Source: Pleodorina starrii (taxonomy: Eukaryota > Chlorophyta > Chlorophyceae > Chlamydomonadales > Volvocaceae). Taken from it: a DNA stretch of 64,000 bases. How positions within the stretch are numbered: position 1 is the stretch's first letter; every line of letters begins with the position of its first letter. The notes below the pieces were generated by a model, which was given only the letters and a program-made list of their open reading frames with translations, was not told the origin of the DNA and did not search any database. This document shows, in pieces, positions 36,454-49,500 of the stretch. The position numbers and the translations under genes were made by a program. The stretch is taken from positions 4,408,501 to 4,472,500 of the forward strand of contig BRXU01000004.1 of the NCBI GenBank assembly GCA_030267565.1, written 5' to 3'.

Positions 36454-37527
36454 TTAGGTAATCTGCCGTAAGGCCGTCCTGTGCGTGTGCGCGTGAGTGC
36501 ATGCGTGTGTGTGAGTGTGTGCATCGGCGGGTGCTGGTGAGGGGGCTGGGGTGGTGCTGGTGGTGAGGTTGCTGCGGCGCAGCCCGATGCCGTAACCTGC
36601 CGTGTGCGTCGCTCCCCCTAGCTACGCGGAGTTGCGTGTGCGCCTCCCCCCCTGGATACACCCCCCATGGGTGGACGGCGACGCGGTGCTCGGTCCGGAA
36701 AGGCGCCCAGCCACGCAGAGACGCAGTTGGGCACCCTAAGGCCCAGAGCACATGCCGCCTGACCGTCAGCGCGGAGGGTCTTCCTCCGCCAGCTGCTGAC
36801 TCAGCTAGCTGCCCCTCCTTCCCCCGCCTCCTGGCAGCTCTTCCTCTTCCTCTTCTTCTTCTGCTTCTTCTTCTCCACCGAGCACCACAGCCCGCCCGCC
36901 CGCTCCCCCTTCTAAGAATGAACCGAACCCACTTCGTGTGAAAAGCTGAAACGCACGCGCGAAGCCCCGAAGTACTTGTTCCCGCCATCGCGGCGGCGCG
37001 CGTCAGAGGAGCCCTGCCCGCCCGCCCATTCGCCCGGCCGGCCGGTCAACAACAACAGGCGACCGATACTCGACCCCAAAATCCGCCGCTGGCTCAGCGA
37101 CCTGGAGCTACTGAGGCCACCGGCACCCCAACGACCGGTCGACCCAACACGTGACCAGCTCCCCCCACACGTCCTCCGCTCCCCACCTCCGCTGCCGCGT
37201 AACTCCCCTCACCCGGGGATTCGTCGCTGCCCACGGACCGCCTCCCTCGACCTACCGCGTACATCTACGCTATCCCCGCCGACGGACGCGACTGCTGCGC
37301 CGAATGACGAGCCCCAATGCGCCATCCGCCGGGGCTCCAATGAAAGCACACGGCCGCCACCGCCGACTCAGCCCAGCCAGCCGGGGGTCGCACCGTTGCC
37401 GCCGCCGCCACCGCCGCCGTGTCCACACAAAGCATCAAAACCAGCGCGTCTTTGGGTCACGGTCGTGGAGGTAGAGGTAGAGGTTGAGGCGGCCAATCCG
37501 GCCCGGTAGACTGACCGGTGCCACGGG

Positions 37528-40500
37528 TCACGGGGTCTCGGCGGCGCGCAGGAAGGCTAGGCAGGAGGCGAAGCTGTGCAGGCGCGAGGGCTGTCCCTCC
37601 ACCGTGGAACAGAACTCGCCCTCCACCTTGCCGCCCGCGAACTGCATGCAGCAGGGCAGGGCGGGGGGGGGGGCAGGGCAGAACGGCGGGGCAGCAGGGC
37701 AGGGCAACAGGGCGGGGAGTGGAGGGGCTTAAGATAACCGACAGCCGCGCCCGCTTTGGGTGGGTTACGCCAGCGCAGGGGCCGCCCAGCATGCGCTACC
37801 GTACACACCCCCACTTATGTAACGCACAGACACATTCACCGGTTCAAGGGCACATGCGCGCTGCAGCACTGCGATGCGGTTGCTCACCGCCGCTGCAGGC
37901 AGGCAGCGCTCCACATCGGGCCCCTCGAAGAACGGCAGTGCGGAGCAGGACAGCGCCAGCGCCCCCACCGACCCCTCAGCCGCCGTCACCTCCACCGGCA
38001 GCGCCTCCGCGTACTCCCGCAGCCGGTCGCGCATGTGGCGGTGCGCGGCGGGGTAGTTCCTGCGGCAGGGCGGCCCCAGCCCACAAGAGGCCCATAACAC
38101 GGCTCTGGATCGAGTTTCCTGAACGCTTTGGATCGTTCGTGTGTCGCGCGTGGCGCAGCCACGTTAATTGGTTAATACGGCCAGCTCGCAGTCCTGTCGA
38201 TGCTGCGAACTGACGCCTACCTACCTACGCGGCGCGGCGTAGGGTTGGGGGGTGAGCGCGGGCTCGGTGGCTGCGCTGAACGAACCCAAACCGCACTCTC
38301 CGCGCGTCCGTCCCCGGGCCCCACACGCCAACGCGGAGAGTGTCCCACGGGTCGCTCTGGTCCCTGCGGGTTATCGGCTTATCGCTTCACTCCGACAGCC
38401 CACCCACCCAGCCAGCCAGTAACCCTACCCTGGCGACCCCCAGTCACAATCCGCCAACAGACGGTGCTCCGGTAGTCCGGAATCGGTAATCACCATCCGC
38501 CACCCCCGCCGCCCTCCCTTCCCTCCCCTCCCCTCCCGCCAGGCGGCGGCAGGCAGCAGGCGCCACTCACTGCAGGTGCACCTGAATGGGCGTCCCGTTG
38601 GTGATGGGCGCTGAGGACTGCACCGTCATGAAGGGCCGCGGAGGGCCCTGCTGGAAGAACCAGTTGCGGGTCAGGAACTGCCTGTCAGCTGGGCCCTGCG
38701 GCTGTTGCGGCTGCGGCTGCGGCTGGTGGTCCTGCTGCTGTTGCGGCTGATGCTGCGGCGTGTTAGACGCAGCGCCGGCGGCCTGTTGTTGATGCGGGTG
38801 CGGGTGCGGGTGCGGGGGCTGCGAGGGAAACACAGCCTGCGGCCGCTGCCGAGCGTGGGCAGCTGCCGTGGCGCGTTTCTGCAGGTGGTTGCTGTTGCTG
38901 CCGCTGCTGCCGTTGCTGCTGCTACTACTGCTGCTGGAGGAGGAGGCGAAAGCGGCGGCGGTGCTGGTGGCTGGGGCGGCAGCGGCGGCGGAGTCCCCCA
39001 GCCCAATTTTGAGGGAGGTGGCGAGCTCGCCCGAGTTGAGCGCCTCCGAAATGGCGCGCTGGAGCTGCGGGGGCAGTGGGGAATCAAAGAGAAAACCGCA
39101 GCGATGGGACGGAGGCGACGCAAGCGTACGGACCCGGCGGGACGAGGGGAGGGGGGCGAGGAGGGGTGTGTGTGTACTCCTGGTTGGTCTCCGGTTCCTT
39201 ACTAGGAAAGGGATGGGGGGAGGATCGCATCCGGAGGCGTTGCGCGGGGAACCGCGGTGCGGACGCCGGGGCGGGCAAAAGATGCCGAAGCGGCATTGAC
39301 TTGAGCGGGACGGTGCAACCCCGGCGGTTTCTGTAGTTGCCGGCCCACACGCAACCGGTCCTCGCTCAACCCCAGTTCTCCCTGCTCGGCTGCGTCCCCC
39401 CAGCCCCTGCTCGCCCAGCCCCGTATGTCCCCCATGTCGACCCCGAAAGCAGGACCCAACCAAGGCATGCAACCAACAAATCGGCGGCCACGAGTCCGCG
39501 CGTCGTCGCCTCGCTCCCGGCCCAGTCCGCCCCGCCCCGGCCTGGCCCTCAACCGCACCGCACCACACCGCACCGCACCGCACCGGCCGCTGCACCGGCT
39601 CCCCATCGAGCTCCAACACGTACGTCCCGTGCGCCTGCGTGACCCGCATGACGGGGCCCGCCCCTCGGAAACCCGGGCTCACGATCGTGTCCAGCTGCGG
39701 AGGGGCAGTGCAGTGCGCTGAGTGGGGTCAATGACAGCGGGAGCGGAGCGGAGAGAAGCGGAGCGATACGCAGCGATACGCAGCGTCTTGGCGGGGTGAA
39801 AGAGAACACCGTCGGAACGGGACGGCAAGCGTTCCGCGGGTGGGTGGAAAGGCAGCACGGCACGACGGCAGAGCGGTTGGTACGTCTTGCCAAGGCGTGA
39901 AACCGCAGGGCGGGGTGTCCGTGCCCTCTCTCGCCCGCAGCGCCTCCCAGCAGCAGACCCCATATGCTCCTTCACATTGCCCAGTCATATCCGCCCCCGC
40001 TCCCACCCCCGAGCCCACCTTGAAGGGCCCCTGCAGGACGCAGCCCACAGCCCCCTGCGCGAAGGTCCGGTCGTTGAGCCACACTGCGCCCCAGTTGCTC
40101 TCCGACTCGCCCCAGGCGCCCGGGGACGTCACGCCGCCAAACACCTGCGAGCGAAGGACCCACGTAGCGACCCGTGGGTCACTCGGTCGGTCGGTCGGTC
40201 CCACGGCCGGCCAGCCCCGTCAGAGCCGGCCGGTCAGCCCCACCTCCCCTACAACGACGGGGGCCTGCGAAGGCGCGACGCGCCGGAACGGGGCCGGGAG
40301 GCGGCGGGCGCGGACGATCCGAGCGCCGGTCCAATGCCATCCCATGTCGGATCCCACTGACCAACAGCGGCCGGAGCGTCCACGTCGGAGCTCAAGAGAC
40401 TCCCCGGCTCTCGACCTCGCCTACCTACCTACCTGCATCCCGGGGGCCACCTGCCCGAAGCGCCGCAGCAGCTCCTCAACCTCCGTGAAGTGCGGCGTGC

Positions 40501-40929
40501 TGAGCAGCAGCGCAGCAACCGAACACGGAGCTTTCGGCGGCGACGGCGGCGGCAACGCAGGAGGCGCGTCGCCCGGTGGGAGCCGCCCCGGATTCCCCGC
40601 CGCCACCGCCGCCGCCGCATCGACTGCGCCGCTGCGACCGCAGCTCCCGGCCGTTGGTTGTTCCTGTCGCACCTTTAGTTGTTGATGCGGCTGTTGCAGT
40701 TGCTGGTACTGGTGCCCCCTATGCAAATCCTCAGTTGCAGTTCCTGGTATAGGACCCGCCGGGACAGAGCTGGGGCCAGCTGCAGCAGTGGCAGCCGCTG
40801 CCTGGCTCCCATCCACCGGCCGCTGCGTCGCTCCCGCGACCCCGACCCCACCGCCGCCGCCACCACCCGACGGTCGCGCCGACGAGCCCACCAACACGCT
40901 CGCCGCATCACCGCCATCCCCCGGCTGCT

Positions 40930-40960
<31 letters not shown>

Positions 40961-42224
40961 AAACTCGCTGGCGGAAGCCGCATCCACCGCCGCGGCGGGG
41001 GCGGCGGCCGCTGCTGCCGCCTTGGCGCTTGTGATGGCCCGCGTGGCTCGCATCACCTCTGCCCAGCCGTCCCCGGGCAGGGCCGGCAGGGAGCTCTGGG
41101 TGGTGTGGAAGGGCATGAGCTTGACGCCGGGGAGGTGGGCCGCCAGCAGCGCCACGCAGGGGCCGCCCTCCTTGCACAGCGCTGAGCTGCCGGCGGCCAC
41201 GCTCTTGAGAGCCGCGGAGAGGCGACGGCACACGGCACACGGCACACGGCACACGGCATGGACGACGCAGCGGGCCGGGGGCAATTGAGGCAAGTGGTAT
41301 ATATTGAGGCAAGTGATGACGAAAGTGCGAACCGCAGCCAAGGAGCCGTTGCGATGGGTGAGTTGAGCGGTCGGGAGGTGCAAGCTTGCCGGTCCGCAAA
41401 GGAGACCAACCCACGCTCCGTGCGATAGTGCTGATCGACCGACGCCCTGTGGTGACGGATGATGGCTACTGCCCCCGCCCCACCGCCAACGCGCGCCTGT
41501 TCCCGGGTTCCTCCCCAGCGGAGGATCCACTGCCCAACTCGCCAACGTCGCCCCCGTTCCATCGCTGCCGTTCGTAGTTTCACCCGCGCTTGAGAGCACA
41601 TCATGCTTCCTCCGCTTCCTGGCGCTTCGGTTCTACCTCCCCAAACTCAAAGTCCCTGCAGCTAAAAACGCCGGCAGCCCGAAGCCTGACTCGGAAAGAG
41701 GCACCGGGCTCTGGATCTCACCCGCAGCACGCCGCCCAAAATCACGGGCGGCTGGGCTCTGTCGTACGTCAGCAGCTCCCGTACGTATTGCGGCGTGTCC
41801 GCGAGACCGGCGCCCCACTCCGCATGCGGCGTTGCGAACAACGTGATCAGGTGCGGCGGGCGGCTGTGTGTGAATCGCACCGGTGGGGAAAGCGGGCGTG
41901 AGGGTCGAGACGCGCCTCACCGGTAGCGAAAGAGTGCGTGAGGGCAGGGATTGCAGTGGGAAGAGTGTGGGTTGCGCAGGCAACGGGTGGCGAGGGGTAA
42001 GGTGTGGGTGCGGGGGTGAAGGGTTCAAGTGTGGGCCGCGCCGGAACTCACTCTGGCCCCATGGCTTCTCGCACCGTTTGTGCGAGCTCCGTGGCCGCAG
42101 ATAGCAGACTTCGGCCCTGGTAACTGGCGGAGACGAAGTAAAAGCCCCTTTGGGTGCTGCCGTTGGCCATCGCGCAGGACGTCGCGACAGCCCGAGCCAC
42201 TCCCCGCGCCGCGTGCAAACGCAT
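37528..42224 (-). CDS. FIST-domain (FIST_N + FIST_C) protein
   Basis: FIST domains are proposed small-ligand sensory modules, found in bacterial signalling proteins and in eukaryotic F-box proteins such as FBXO22. Exons: 42224-42052, 41863-41722, 41203-40433, 40144-40019, 39694-39596, 39064-38571, 38059-37840, 37641-37528; phases sum to 712 residues. FIST_N: HLITLFATPH (about 62), VILGGVLR, VALLAAHLPGVKLMPFHT, then STPHFTEVEELLRRFG, VFGGVTSPGAWGE and GAVGCVLQGPFK. FIST_C: VMRVTQAHGTYVLELDGEP, GSVGALALSCSALPFFEG, and a final FAGGKVEGEF followed by LHSFAS. Low-complexity insertions interrupt the fold at about 166-330 (Ala/Gln) and 458-555 (Ser/Gln/His). No F-box is visible. The N-terminus (MRLHAARGVARAVATS) is Arg/Ala-rich and could be an organellar presequence; an in-frame second Met lies at 42170. 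Confidence 0.88.
41227..41258. repeat. GGCACAC heptamer tandem repeat
   Basis: Four to five copies of the 7-mer immediately upstream (minus strand) of the FIST exon 3 acceptor. Confidence 0.7.
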
Positions 42225-42733
42225 TTGGGCTACGATAGTAATAAGAATGGCGTTAGCCTTATAGATATTATGCCATAATAGGATAGGGCATCCCTGCGAT
42301 GACGGGAGCTCCCGGGCAACGGGAGCAGGAGGTCGACAGCCGCTCCGGAAAGGTAAGCGTTACTCTCGTTATTCTGCGTGCATCTGCTGTCCCTTCCTTT
42401 GTGTCGAACCCTCTCGGCAAAACGGCCCTTCTCAGGGTGGAGGCGAAGCACTCGGAAGGGGCGTAACAGGTACCTGCGGTACCGTACACCCTAAAAATTG
42501 GAGAAGCATTGTCGCGCTATCAAATCAGAGCTTCATAGCTAAAACTTTAGTTCTGTATAAAGTTATTATCTGTTTTATCTGACCAAGCACTTTAAGTCAG
42601 TCTGGGAAGCCTTCACTTGGGACAAGGCGCAAGGCGCAAGGCGCGCGGTTAGCGCACGAAGAGCGTCTCTTTAGTACAATCCCTTTCAATTGATATTTTA
42701 ACTGGGCCCCTGAGGGGGAGCCGGTTGTAGGAT
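42225..42733. promoter_or_regulatory. Intergenic region between divergent FIST and RING genes
   Basis: 509 bp between opposite start codons, with AT-rich stretches around 42520-42600. No coding exon seen. Probable shared promoter. Confidence 0.55.
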
Positions 42734-44630
42734 ATGGGTTCTTCACAGTCGAGCGATAGACGACGCCAAAGCCCTCCGCCAGCTCCACCAGTGCAACCTT
42801 CATACACAACACAGGCATATCCTCCTCCGCCTGTCTACCCAGCTGCACCAGGGCAGGTCTGTCGGAGTATCATCACCTGAAATGGCGAGGAAGCTGGCCG
42901 AGCAGCGAGCACTGACACCGCGTCTCTTTACGGCGTGCAGTATCCTCCACCGCCGATTCCTCAGCCGCATTATTATGGAGGCGGGGTGCCCATGCCGCAG
43001 GTGACGCAGCCCTACCCCATGTACAGGGTGAGTCCGGCAGTTGCGCCCGTTTTTCCCGCCCTGACCCGCGCCTGACGCGCTGCCGCTTGGCCCTCAGCCG
43101 CCGGTGATGCAGATGCCCATGCCGCAGCCGCCCTACGCCCCGCAACAGTACGGGCAACCTCCACGGCCGGTACAGACACAGGAGTGCCAGACCGCCACCA
43201 TCCGCAACCAGGTTAACCTGAAGAAGCAGACGCTAGCGCTGGAGGCCACGTCGCAGCCGGGAGTCTACAGCATTACGTTCAGCTTTGACGCGTCGGCACC
43301 ATGCCGCGTCACGACCTTTGTGTGTGCGCGAGAGGACCCGCGCCGCGCGTGCAAGATCACCTCGCCCTTCACCCCGGCGCCAGCCATCTCATACGCCCGC
43401 GGGGTGAGTCGTGCGGGTGGGAGATCCAGAGAACCACAGACCACACGGGCCAACGCTTCTTGTCTTTGCATTTAGGAGCATTTAGGTGCATCTTGTCGAA
43501 ACGGGTATTCGCCAGCCCAGCTCGCCCCCTCCCGTTTCCAGCTTCCTTCGCGCGTGCATGTCCTTAACTCCCATCCCACCAAAACCCAACTCGTCGGCCC
43601 TGGCAGCGCTTGCTTGCCTATTTGGACTGTCATCCCTACCCCCTGCCGCTCCCTCCCACCCGCAGCTTAACCACAAGTTCCCGAACACGCCCACGGCGGC
43701 GGCCAGCGGCCACGTGGTCAACACCACCTCGCCGCACGCCACCGCTCGGGAGCTCACGAGCGTCTCCAACGACACCTTCCCCGTCATCATCCGTCTGGAG
43801 GCCCTGAGCGAGGAGGCCGCCGCGGAGGGCCGCTCGCTGGAGTCGCTGGAGTCGGGCTGCGAGCTGCCCAACTGGGTGCAGTCGCAGACGACGTATGCGA
43901 AGCTCGTCAAGGAGGACGATGGGTCGTGGGGCCTGCGCGTGATCAAGCAGAAGATCTGGGTCAAGGGAACCGCGTATGAGCTGCAGGTGTGAACGCGGGC
44001 ACGAGGCAGCATGGGGGGCGTGGGGCGCGGTGCCGGCGCGATGTGCTCCCGCGTTTCAAAACGCGCTGCCAGCCTTGGGGTTTGTTGTCGTAGGGGCTGG
44101 AATCAGATGAGCTCAGGCGGCTCTGTGGCGTCTGTAAACAACGCTGCACCAGAGCGGCGGGGTACGGTTTGATCTGCAAGGGCAAGCGGGGTGCGGAAAT
44201 AGCGAATGCGCCCTTGCGAGGTCGACGTCAAGGGACCTTGCGAGGTCGACGTTAGGGGTCGTGGCGCTGCTCGAAACTATCCTTCGGCCTCTGCCGGCCC
44301 TTCCCCTTTCCTGTCCCGCAGGAGATTTACGGCATGGAGCAGAACAAGGCGGCCGGTACCGGCGCTGCGGGCGCGGATGGCTACGAGGACCTGGACGGCA
44401 ACGAGTGCGTCATCTGCATGAGTGCGCCGCGAGACACCACCGCGCTGCCCTGCCGCCACATGTGCATGTGCCACAGCTGCGCCAGTGCGCTCAAGACACA
44501 GACCAACAAGTGTCCCATCTGCCGCAATGAGATCGAGTCGCTGCTGCACATTAAGATCAACAAGTCGACCACGCCGGCGGCTGCGGGGGCGGGGCAGGGC
44601 GCGGCGGCGAGCAGCACGACGCCCGCATGA
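42734..44630 (+). CDS. RING-type E3 ubiquitin ligase, LOG2/LUL (MGRN1-like)
   Basis: Predicted E3 ligase of the plant LOG2/LUL and animal Mahogunin family. Exons: 42734-42856, 42941-43027, 43098-43403, 43666-43986, 44322-44630; 381 residues. It starts MGSSQSS, a plausible N-myristoylation site shared with plant LOG2, implying membrane association. Residues 8-100 are Pro/Gln/Tyr-rich. The family's DAR2-like domain follows ([68 protein letters not shown], then EIYGME). The C-terminal RING spans about Cys308-Cys346 ([20 protein letters not shown], then CPIC). Exon 1 encodes only 41 residues but is required for the myristoylation start. Head-to-head with the FIST gene. Confidence 0.93.
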
Positions 44631-44789
44631 GCAGAGCAGGCGCGGGGGGCGCCCGTGTAAGGGTGCTGCCGCTCGAAATGTGCAGGCGTGGCGGCCATGG
44701 CATTGTGAGAGTAGGGCATCTGAGGGACGCCGCGGATTTCGTGTGAGCGGAGGCATGGAGCTCTGGTGGCACGGCAAGGCGGGAGACTT

Positions 44790-44794
44790 TGTAA
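44790..44794 (+). terminator. Poly(A) signal TGTAA for the RING gene
   Basis: TGTAA about 160 nt past the stop. Another TGTAA at 44656-44660 is only 26 nt past it and is less likely. Confidence 0.45.
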
Positions 44795-45161
44795 ATGGAA
44801 ATTGTGTACCGATACCTTGCAAATCACGTAAACGGGTCCACCGATTTCCTTTTATTGCTGTACCAGTGTTGTATGTAGGAGGGAGGATAGGCAGCGTGTC
44901 AGTTACAGGGGGGTGCAACAGGATCGTGCAAACGACGCGGGACTGTGGCTGAAAGCTGGAGAGCGGGATGTGGTCGCGTTGACTCGTGGTAAGGGGCTCT
45001 CCTAAGGGCACTATTGTTGAGGCAGGCAGGTAGGAGGGGGGTGGAGCTTCGTCTGTTGAGGCCGGTGCTGCGGTGACGCTACGACGGTGGTCTTGCTGAG
45101 GCCGTACGAAGACGCTCCCGCTGCCCTAAATAGCAGGGCAGGCTTGCGCGGCTGTCGATTA

Positions 45162-45214
45162 CCAGCGCGCGACGACGGCCGCCGTGCAAGCTTGCACGGC
45201 CGTCGTCGCGCTGG
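45162..45214. repeat. Imperfect inverted repeat centred on AAGCTT
   Basis: Left arm from CCAGCGCGCGACGACGG to GTGCAAG and right arm from CTTGCACGG to CGTCGTCGCGCTGG are reverse complements apart from 2- and 3-nt insertions in the left arm. Arms are about 24-29 bp with essentially no loop. Confidence 0.85.
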
Positions 45215-46543
45215 CCACCGTCTCACCATTGTCACCAACCACTTGCACGGCACGAGCAGCATAACAACAACTGGATACACTTGCGGATTTGATGAAAGGG
45301 GTTGAGCTGGACGTTTCGCGGGTGAGCTATCGGAGGTTGTGCTGGTTGGGGGCTTTTGTTGGGCCACATGCGCAGGAGCGGGCTTGCAGGGTAGCGCCCG
45401 CGCTTTTGCGTGGAGCTGTACATCTCGAATGATGCGTTCACAGGGATCTAGCAAACATCATCTTTGGCGGGAGTTTGAGGAGAGACCTTGATGATGGGCG
45501 CGCCGTGATTTGTCGTGGAGGCCAACGCCTGTACTAGTTGTGTGCAGCTGCCAGGTGCACAGTAAATTTGTTACCGTGTCTTCTTTCACCCACAAGCCAC
45601 ATACCGCACCATTGCTGACGCTGCTCCCCTGCTGCACAGCTACTTCCATCATGCACTTGTGGCAGGTGCACACCCTGGGAGATTCACCCAGCATTACCAA
45701 GCTAGCCAGCTTCTTTCGTGCCGGTAACGGGAGATAGTCTCCTCACCAATACCGGCATTGTCGGAAGAGTCTTCCCCTAGTTCGTCCTCACCGGTGCAAA
45801 CCCTACTCAGTCTGGGCGCACGCGTCCATACTGACGGTGAGGTAAGCCAGCTCAACGCCACCCAGCCACTGGGTCTGTCCATTTACCCTATGAACGAGCT
45901 CCCATCGACCCATTGCCATGCGGTTGGGGGCCTATGTTTGCCACGCATACCAACCCCCTCTTGGACGGTCTTGGAGGGGGTGTAGAACCGTGGGCTTACG
46001 TGCTCACAACGTTTCTGCATTTGGCATTCTTCTGCTCATCTCCTTCCTCTCGATACACGCAGGCTTTTGTGACCCCCGAGAGGGCCGGGGTTTGCGTAAA
46101 AAGGTCACGGGACGGCGTCCTCTTACAGGGCCGGTTAAGAAGGTTCCGGAACCGTCATCAAAGCGCAGCCGCAGGTCGGCATAACGCGACCATGGGGCTT
46201 CGTTACAATGAATAATCTTCCTACATGTTGCAATCGGGCGTGATTGTGGTGTGTTGCACCGGGAAAATTTCGGCGTGCCTGGCTGTGGCAAAACAGTGTG
46301 ACAGCATAAAGCTGCGTATGAGACTATTTACAGCGTTATCCAATGCAGCGAGTAGGTTTTACCCAACGTTTTACAACAAACGCCTGACGTGAGGCAGCTG
46401 GTGGCGGTTGCCTCTTCCCTCCGTGCGATGATGCAGGACACACCTCAAAACGGAATTCGCGGCTTTCAAACAGTCCCTTCGTCGAATTTTGTTGCCCACT
46501 TTCGTGCAATTCCTTTGAACGTTTATCTACACACGTAGCAAAA

Positions 46544-49500
46544 ATGTTTCCTGGAATGCCGCCTGGTGGCCCCGGCGGGGCGTTCGATTTCTCTGCTCTG
46601 CAGTCGGCCTTGAGTGTAAGAATAGCTTAATCTTTGATATGATCCAATGTGCCCGATGAACCTAGGAGCGCTCGCTTACCGCGTTTCAGAAGCGTTCCAT
46701 GACCGCCGTCGTCCGTCCCTTTGGCTTCACTACAGGATCCGTCCATCAAGAAAATGGCCGAGCAGATTGCTAACGATCCCTCGTTCAAGGAGATTGCGCA
46801 GCAGATGCAGGAGAGCTTTGGCGCAATGATGGGCGGTATGCCCGGTGCGGGCGCCGAGGCACCGCGTGCTGCCCCCGCAGGTTGGTGGAAACAAGATTCT
46901 TACCGCTGTCAGCACAATTGGCGTCGATGGATCAAGTTAACAGAGTGCACCCGTGTGACACGCAGCCGCAGCGATGCCAGGGATGCCAGGGATGCCGCCC
47001 GGTATGCCCCCGGGCATGTTTCCTCCAAACTTCGACCCCTCGAAGTACATGGAGGCGATGCAGAACATGTTCCAGAACCCGGGCTTCATGCAGATGGCGG
47101 AGAAGCTGGGGAAAACCATCATCGAGGTGGGGTGTCGAGCGCTTGCAGGCCGTGCAGTCAGCGGCCCACTACCACTTTGAGGGTTCGCGTGCTGCCGCGA
47201 CTCCTCAGCAATTTACCTCGTTGTGTGCACGCGGTACTGTACACCGTGGTGCTGGGACGGCTTCATTCTGCTCCATGTATCCCGCACCGTGCCATCACCT
47301 CCGTACCGCCACCCAGGCCGCTTTATCCAAACTAGTTTGTTCCTCCCGGGTCTCCCCCTGCGCTGCCTGTCAGGCCGACCCCAACATGGCCAACATGATG
47401 AAGGCCATGCAGGACCCGGAGTACAAGACGAAGGTCGAGGACGCGCTCAAGGGGCTCAAGGACGACCCGGAGCTCAAGCCCATCCTGGAGGAGCTGGAGA
47501 GCCAGGGCCCGGCGGCCATGATGAAGTGAGCCTGGGGGGCCCTGGGAATGCGGCTGGGAGGCATTCCAGGGATGTGGGACGCGGCTGGAACCTTTGAAGG
47601 GGTTTCGCGGACATGGGGTGCGGTGGGGAAAGAGTTAAGAGGGATCTCCGGTGCCAAGGGCAACTGGGCATGGGTGACATTGCGTTAGCAGGGACGACGT
47701 TTCCGGGGTTAGGCGAGTCTTCAAAAAGTACCCTTTGTCGGAGAGTAGATACCACCGCCATGCCCTTCGGCGGCAATCCAGGGTCCGCCGAAAACGGAGT
47801 CGCGAGACTCAGCAGTGACCCTATCTTTAGCCCCGATCGAGTGCTGAAGTACAGGCCAGCAGTACGTTCCTGAATCCTTGTGCCACCCAGGCGCAGCGTT
47901 GCCTGTACCCAGTGGGACACAACGCCAACATGGACTAGGTCATGCGGAAACGGCTGTCCCGCTGTGATCGACTGGAGCGGTACTGCAAGGAAAACGTGCC
48001 GGAATCCCGAATGAAAAACCCCACGGCGTGGCCTCGGCGGCTGCCACGGTTTCAAGTCATGGAGTTCCGCTCCAAGGACAGCCTCGTTACACCGCCTACG
48101 CTTTAGACACAGAACGTGAGCATTTCCACTTGTTGCTTGGTACGCATTCCTGTCCCGTGAAGCCACCGTCCCTGTGCCCCAATGCCACCGCGCGCTCACC
48201 AGGATGTGGAACAACCCAGAGGTGCTCAGCAAGCTGGGCAAGGCCATGGGCGGCGTCTTCGAATTCGGGAGCGCGCTAGAGGGCGGCGAGGAGGGCGAGG
48301 AGGGCGAGGGCGAGGAGGGCGAGGGCGCCGCCGAGGAGACGGTGCATGGCGCAGCCAGCGCTGGTGGGTGGGGAACTGGATAAGGGTGTGCGTAAGTGGG
48401 TGCCTTTGGTTTGTTTCTATGCTCCAGGCCCAGTTCATCAGAACACGCGTTCGGCTTATGGACGACGGTCGTGGCGATGTTGTGCGGACGTGCACGCAGT
48501 GTATTGAGGGCAGCACATTGCGGGCGGGGAGGCTTCTGCTACGCTCAGCGAATGGTCTGCCTGCCACAGTGGTCCAAGGAGTCGATTCTTGCATGCTCCG
48601 CGCCGTGCTTGGTAATGCACGGTGCATTACGTCATGGCATGCACAGGGAGGGAGGGCGTAGATGTTCAAATGGCATACAGCAAGGGTGAGAGTGTTGTAG
48701 GATCATAGATGACCCAGGGGATTTCCCAACACGCGGTGGATGTGGTCACATGCTGTTGCCGATTGGCTAATCACGTGACCAGCCAGGCACGGTGTCCGCC
48801 TGGAAGTGACTCAGTGAATTCGATGGAAGTTAATACGATGATGGTTCGCATCCACAAAAGATCGCTGGTTTTACCAACCGGGTTGCAGGATAGCTTACAG
48901 CCACACGCCTGCGAGTGTTAAGGAAGGGATGAGCCGCTTACCGTGTGTCGCATTGGTGCCTTTGTGTGCGCGTGTTCGGCCAGGTGACGTGGACCTGCTG
49001 AAGAAGCTGGTGGCGGATGGGGCGAACGTTGACGAGGCGGACGAGGAGGGCCGCACGGCGCTCCACTTCGCCGCCGGTTACGGCGAGATTGAGTGCGTCA
49101 AGGTTCTCATCGAGGCCAAGGTGGGTTGCTGCCCTATTTGCCCCGCCGCAATTTTTGGGACATAGTGGGCGTGGACGCAGGTCGAGCACCAGGTAAAAAT
49201 AAATGAGTGGGATGCATGCTGCTGGATGACGCGAACTCTCTGCGTGGTAGTGCAAATGTGTCCTTTCTTGACATGGGCTGATTGAGCTTGGCGTCCCGCC
49301 GACCGTGTGGCCAGCCGTTGTCGTCCCCTGCGGCCTGTCGCCCCCAACGTGCACAGCGCTTAGCTCTCGGCTCGGCCGTGACGACGGTTTCCGAGTACGA
49401 ACCCCGCTCTGACCTGGTTTCCCACAGGCCAAGCTGGACGCCGTTGACACCAACCAGAACACGGCACTGCACTACGCGGCGGGCTACGGCCAGGCGGAGA

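Larger units (their letters stand above)
36014..37527. other. Tail-to-tail intergenic region, PDXK / FIST gene
   Basis: 1.5 kb with no supported gene. Holds the PDXK 3' UTR, an AT-rich palindrome at 36432-36453 and a CTT-rich stretch near 36838-36880. A 178-codon plus-strand ORF at 36976-37509 has arbitrary composition and no recognisable domain. Confidence 0.55.
44631..46543. other. Intergenic region between RING and AKR2-like genes
   Basis: 1.9 kb without a supported gene. Contains the RING 3' UTR, a large imperfect inverted repeat (45162-45214) and the AKR2 promoter. ORFs here are short and lack recognisable domains. Confidence 0.55.

Noticed and set aside
36976..37509. Plus-strand 178-codon ORF after PDXK
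   Set aside because: No domain and arbitrary Pro/Arg-rich composition; it overlaps the FIST gene 3' flank.
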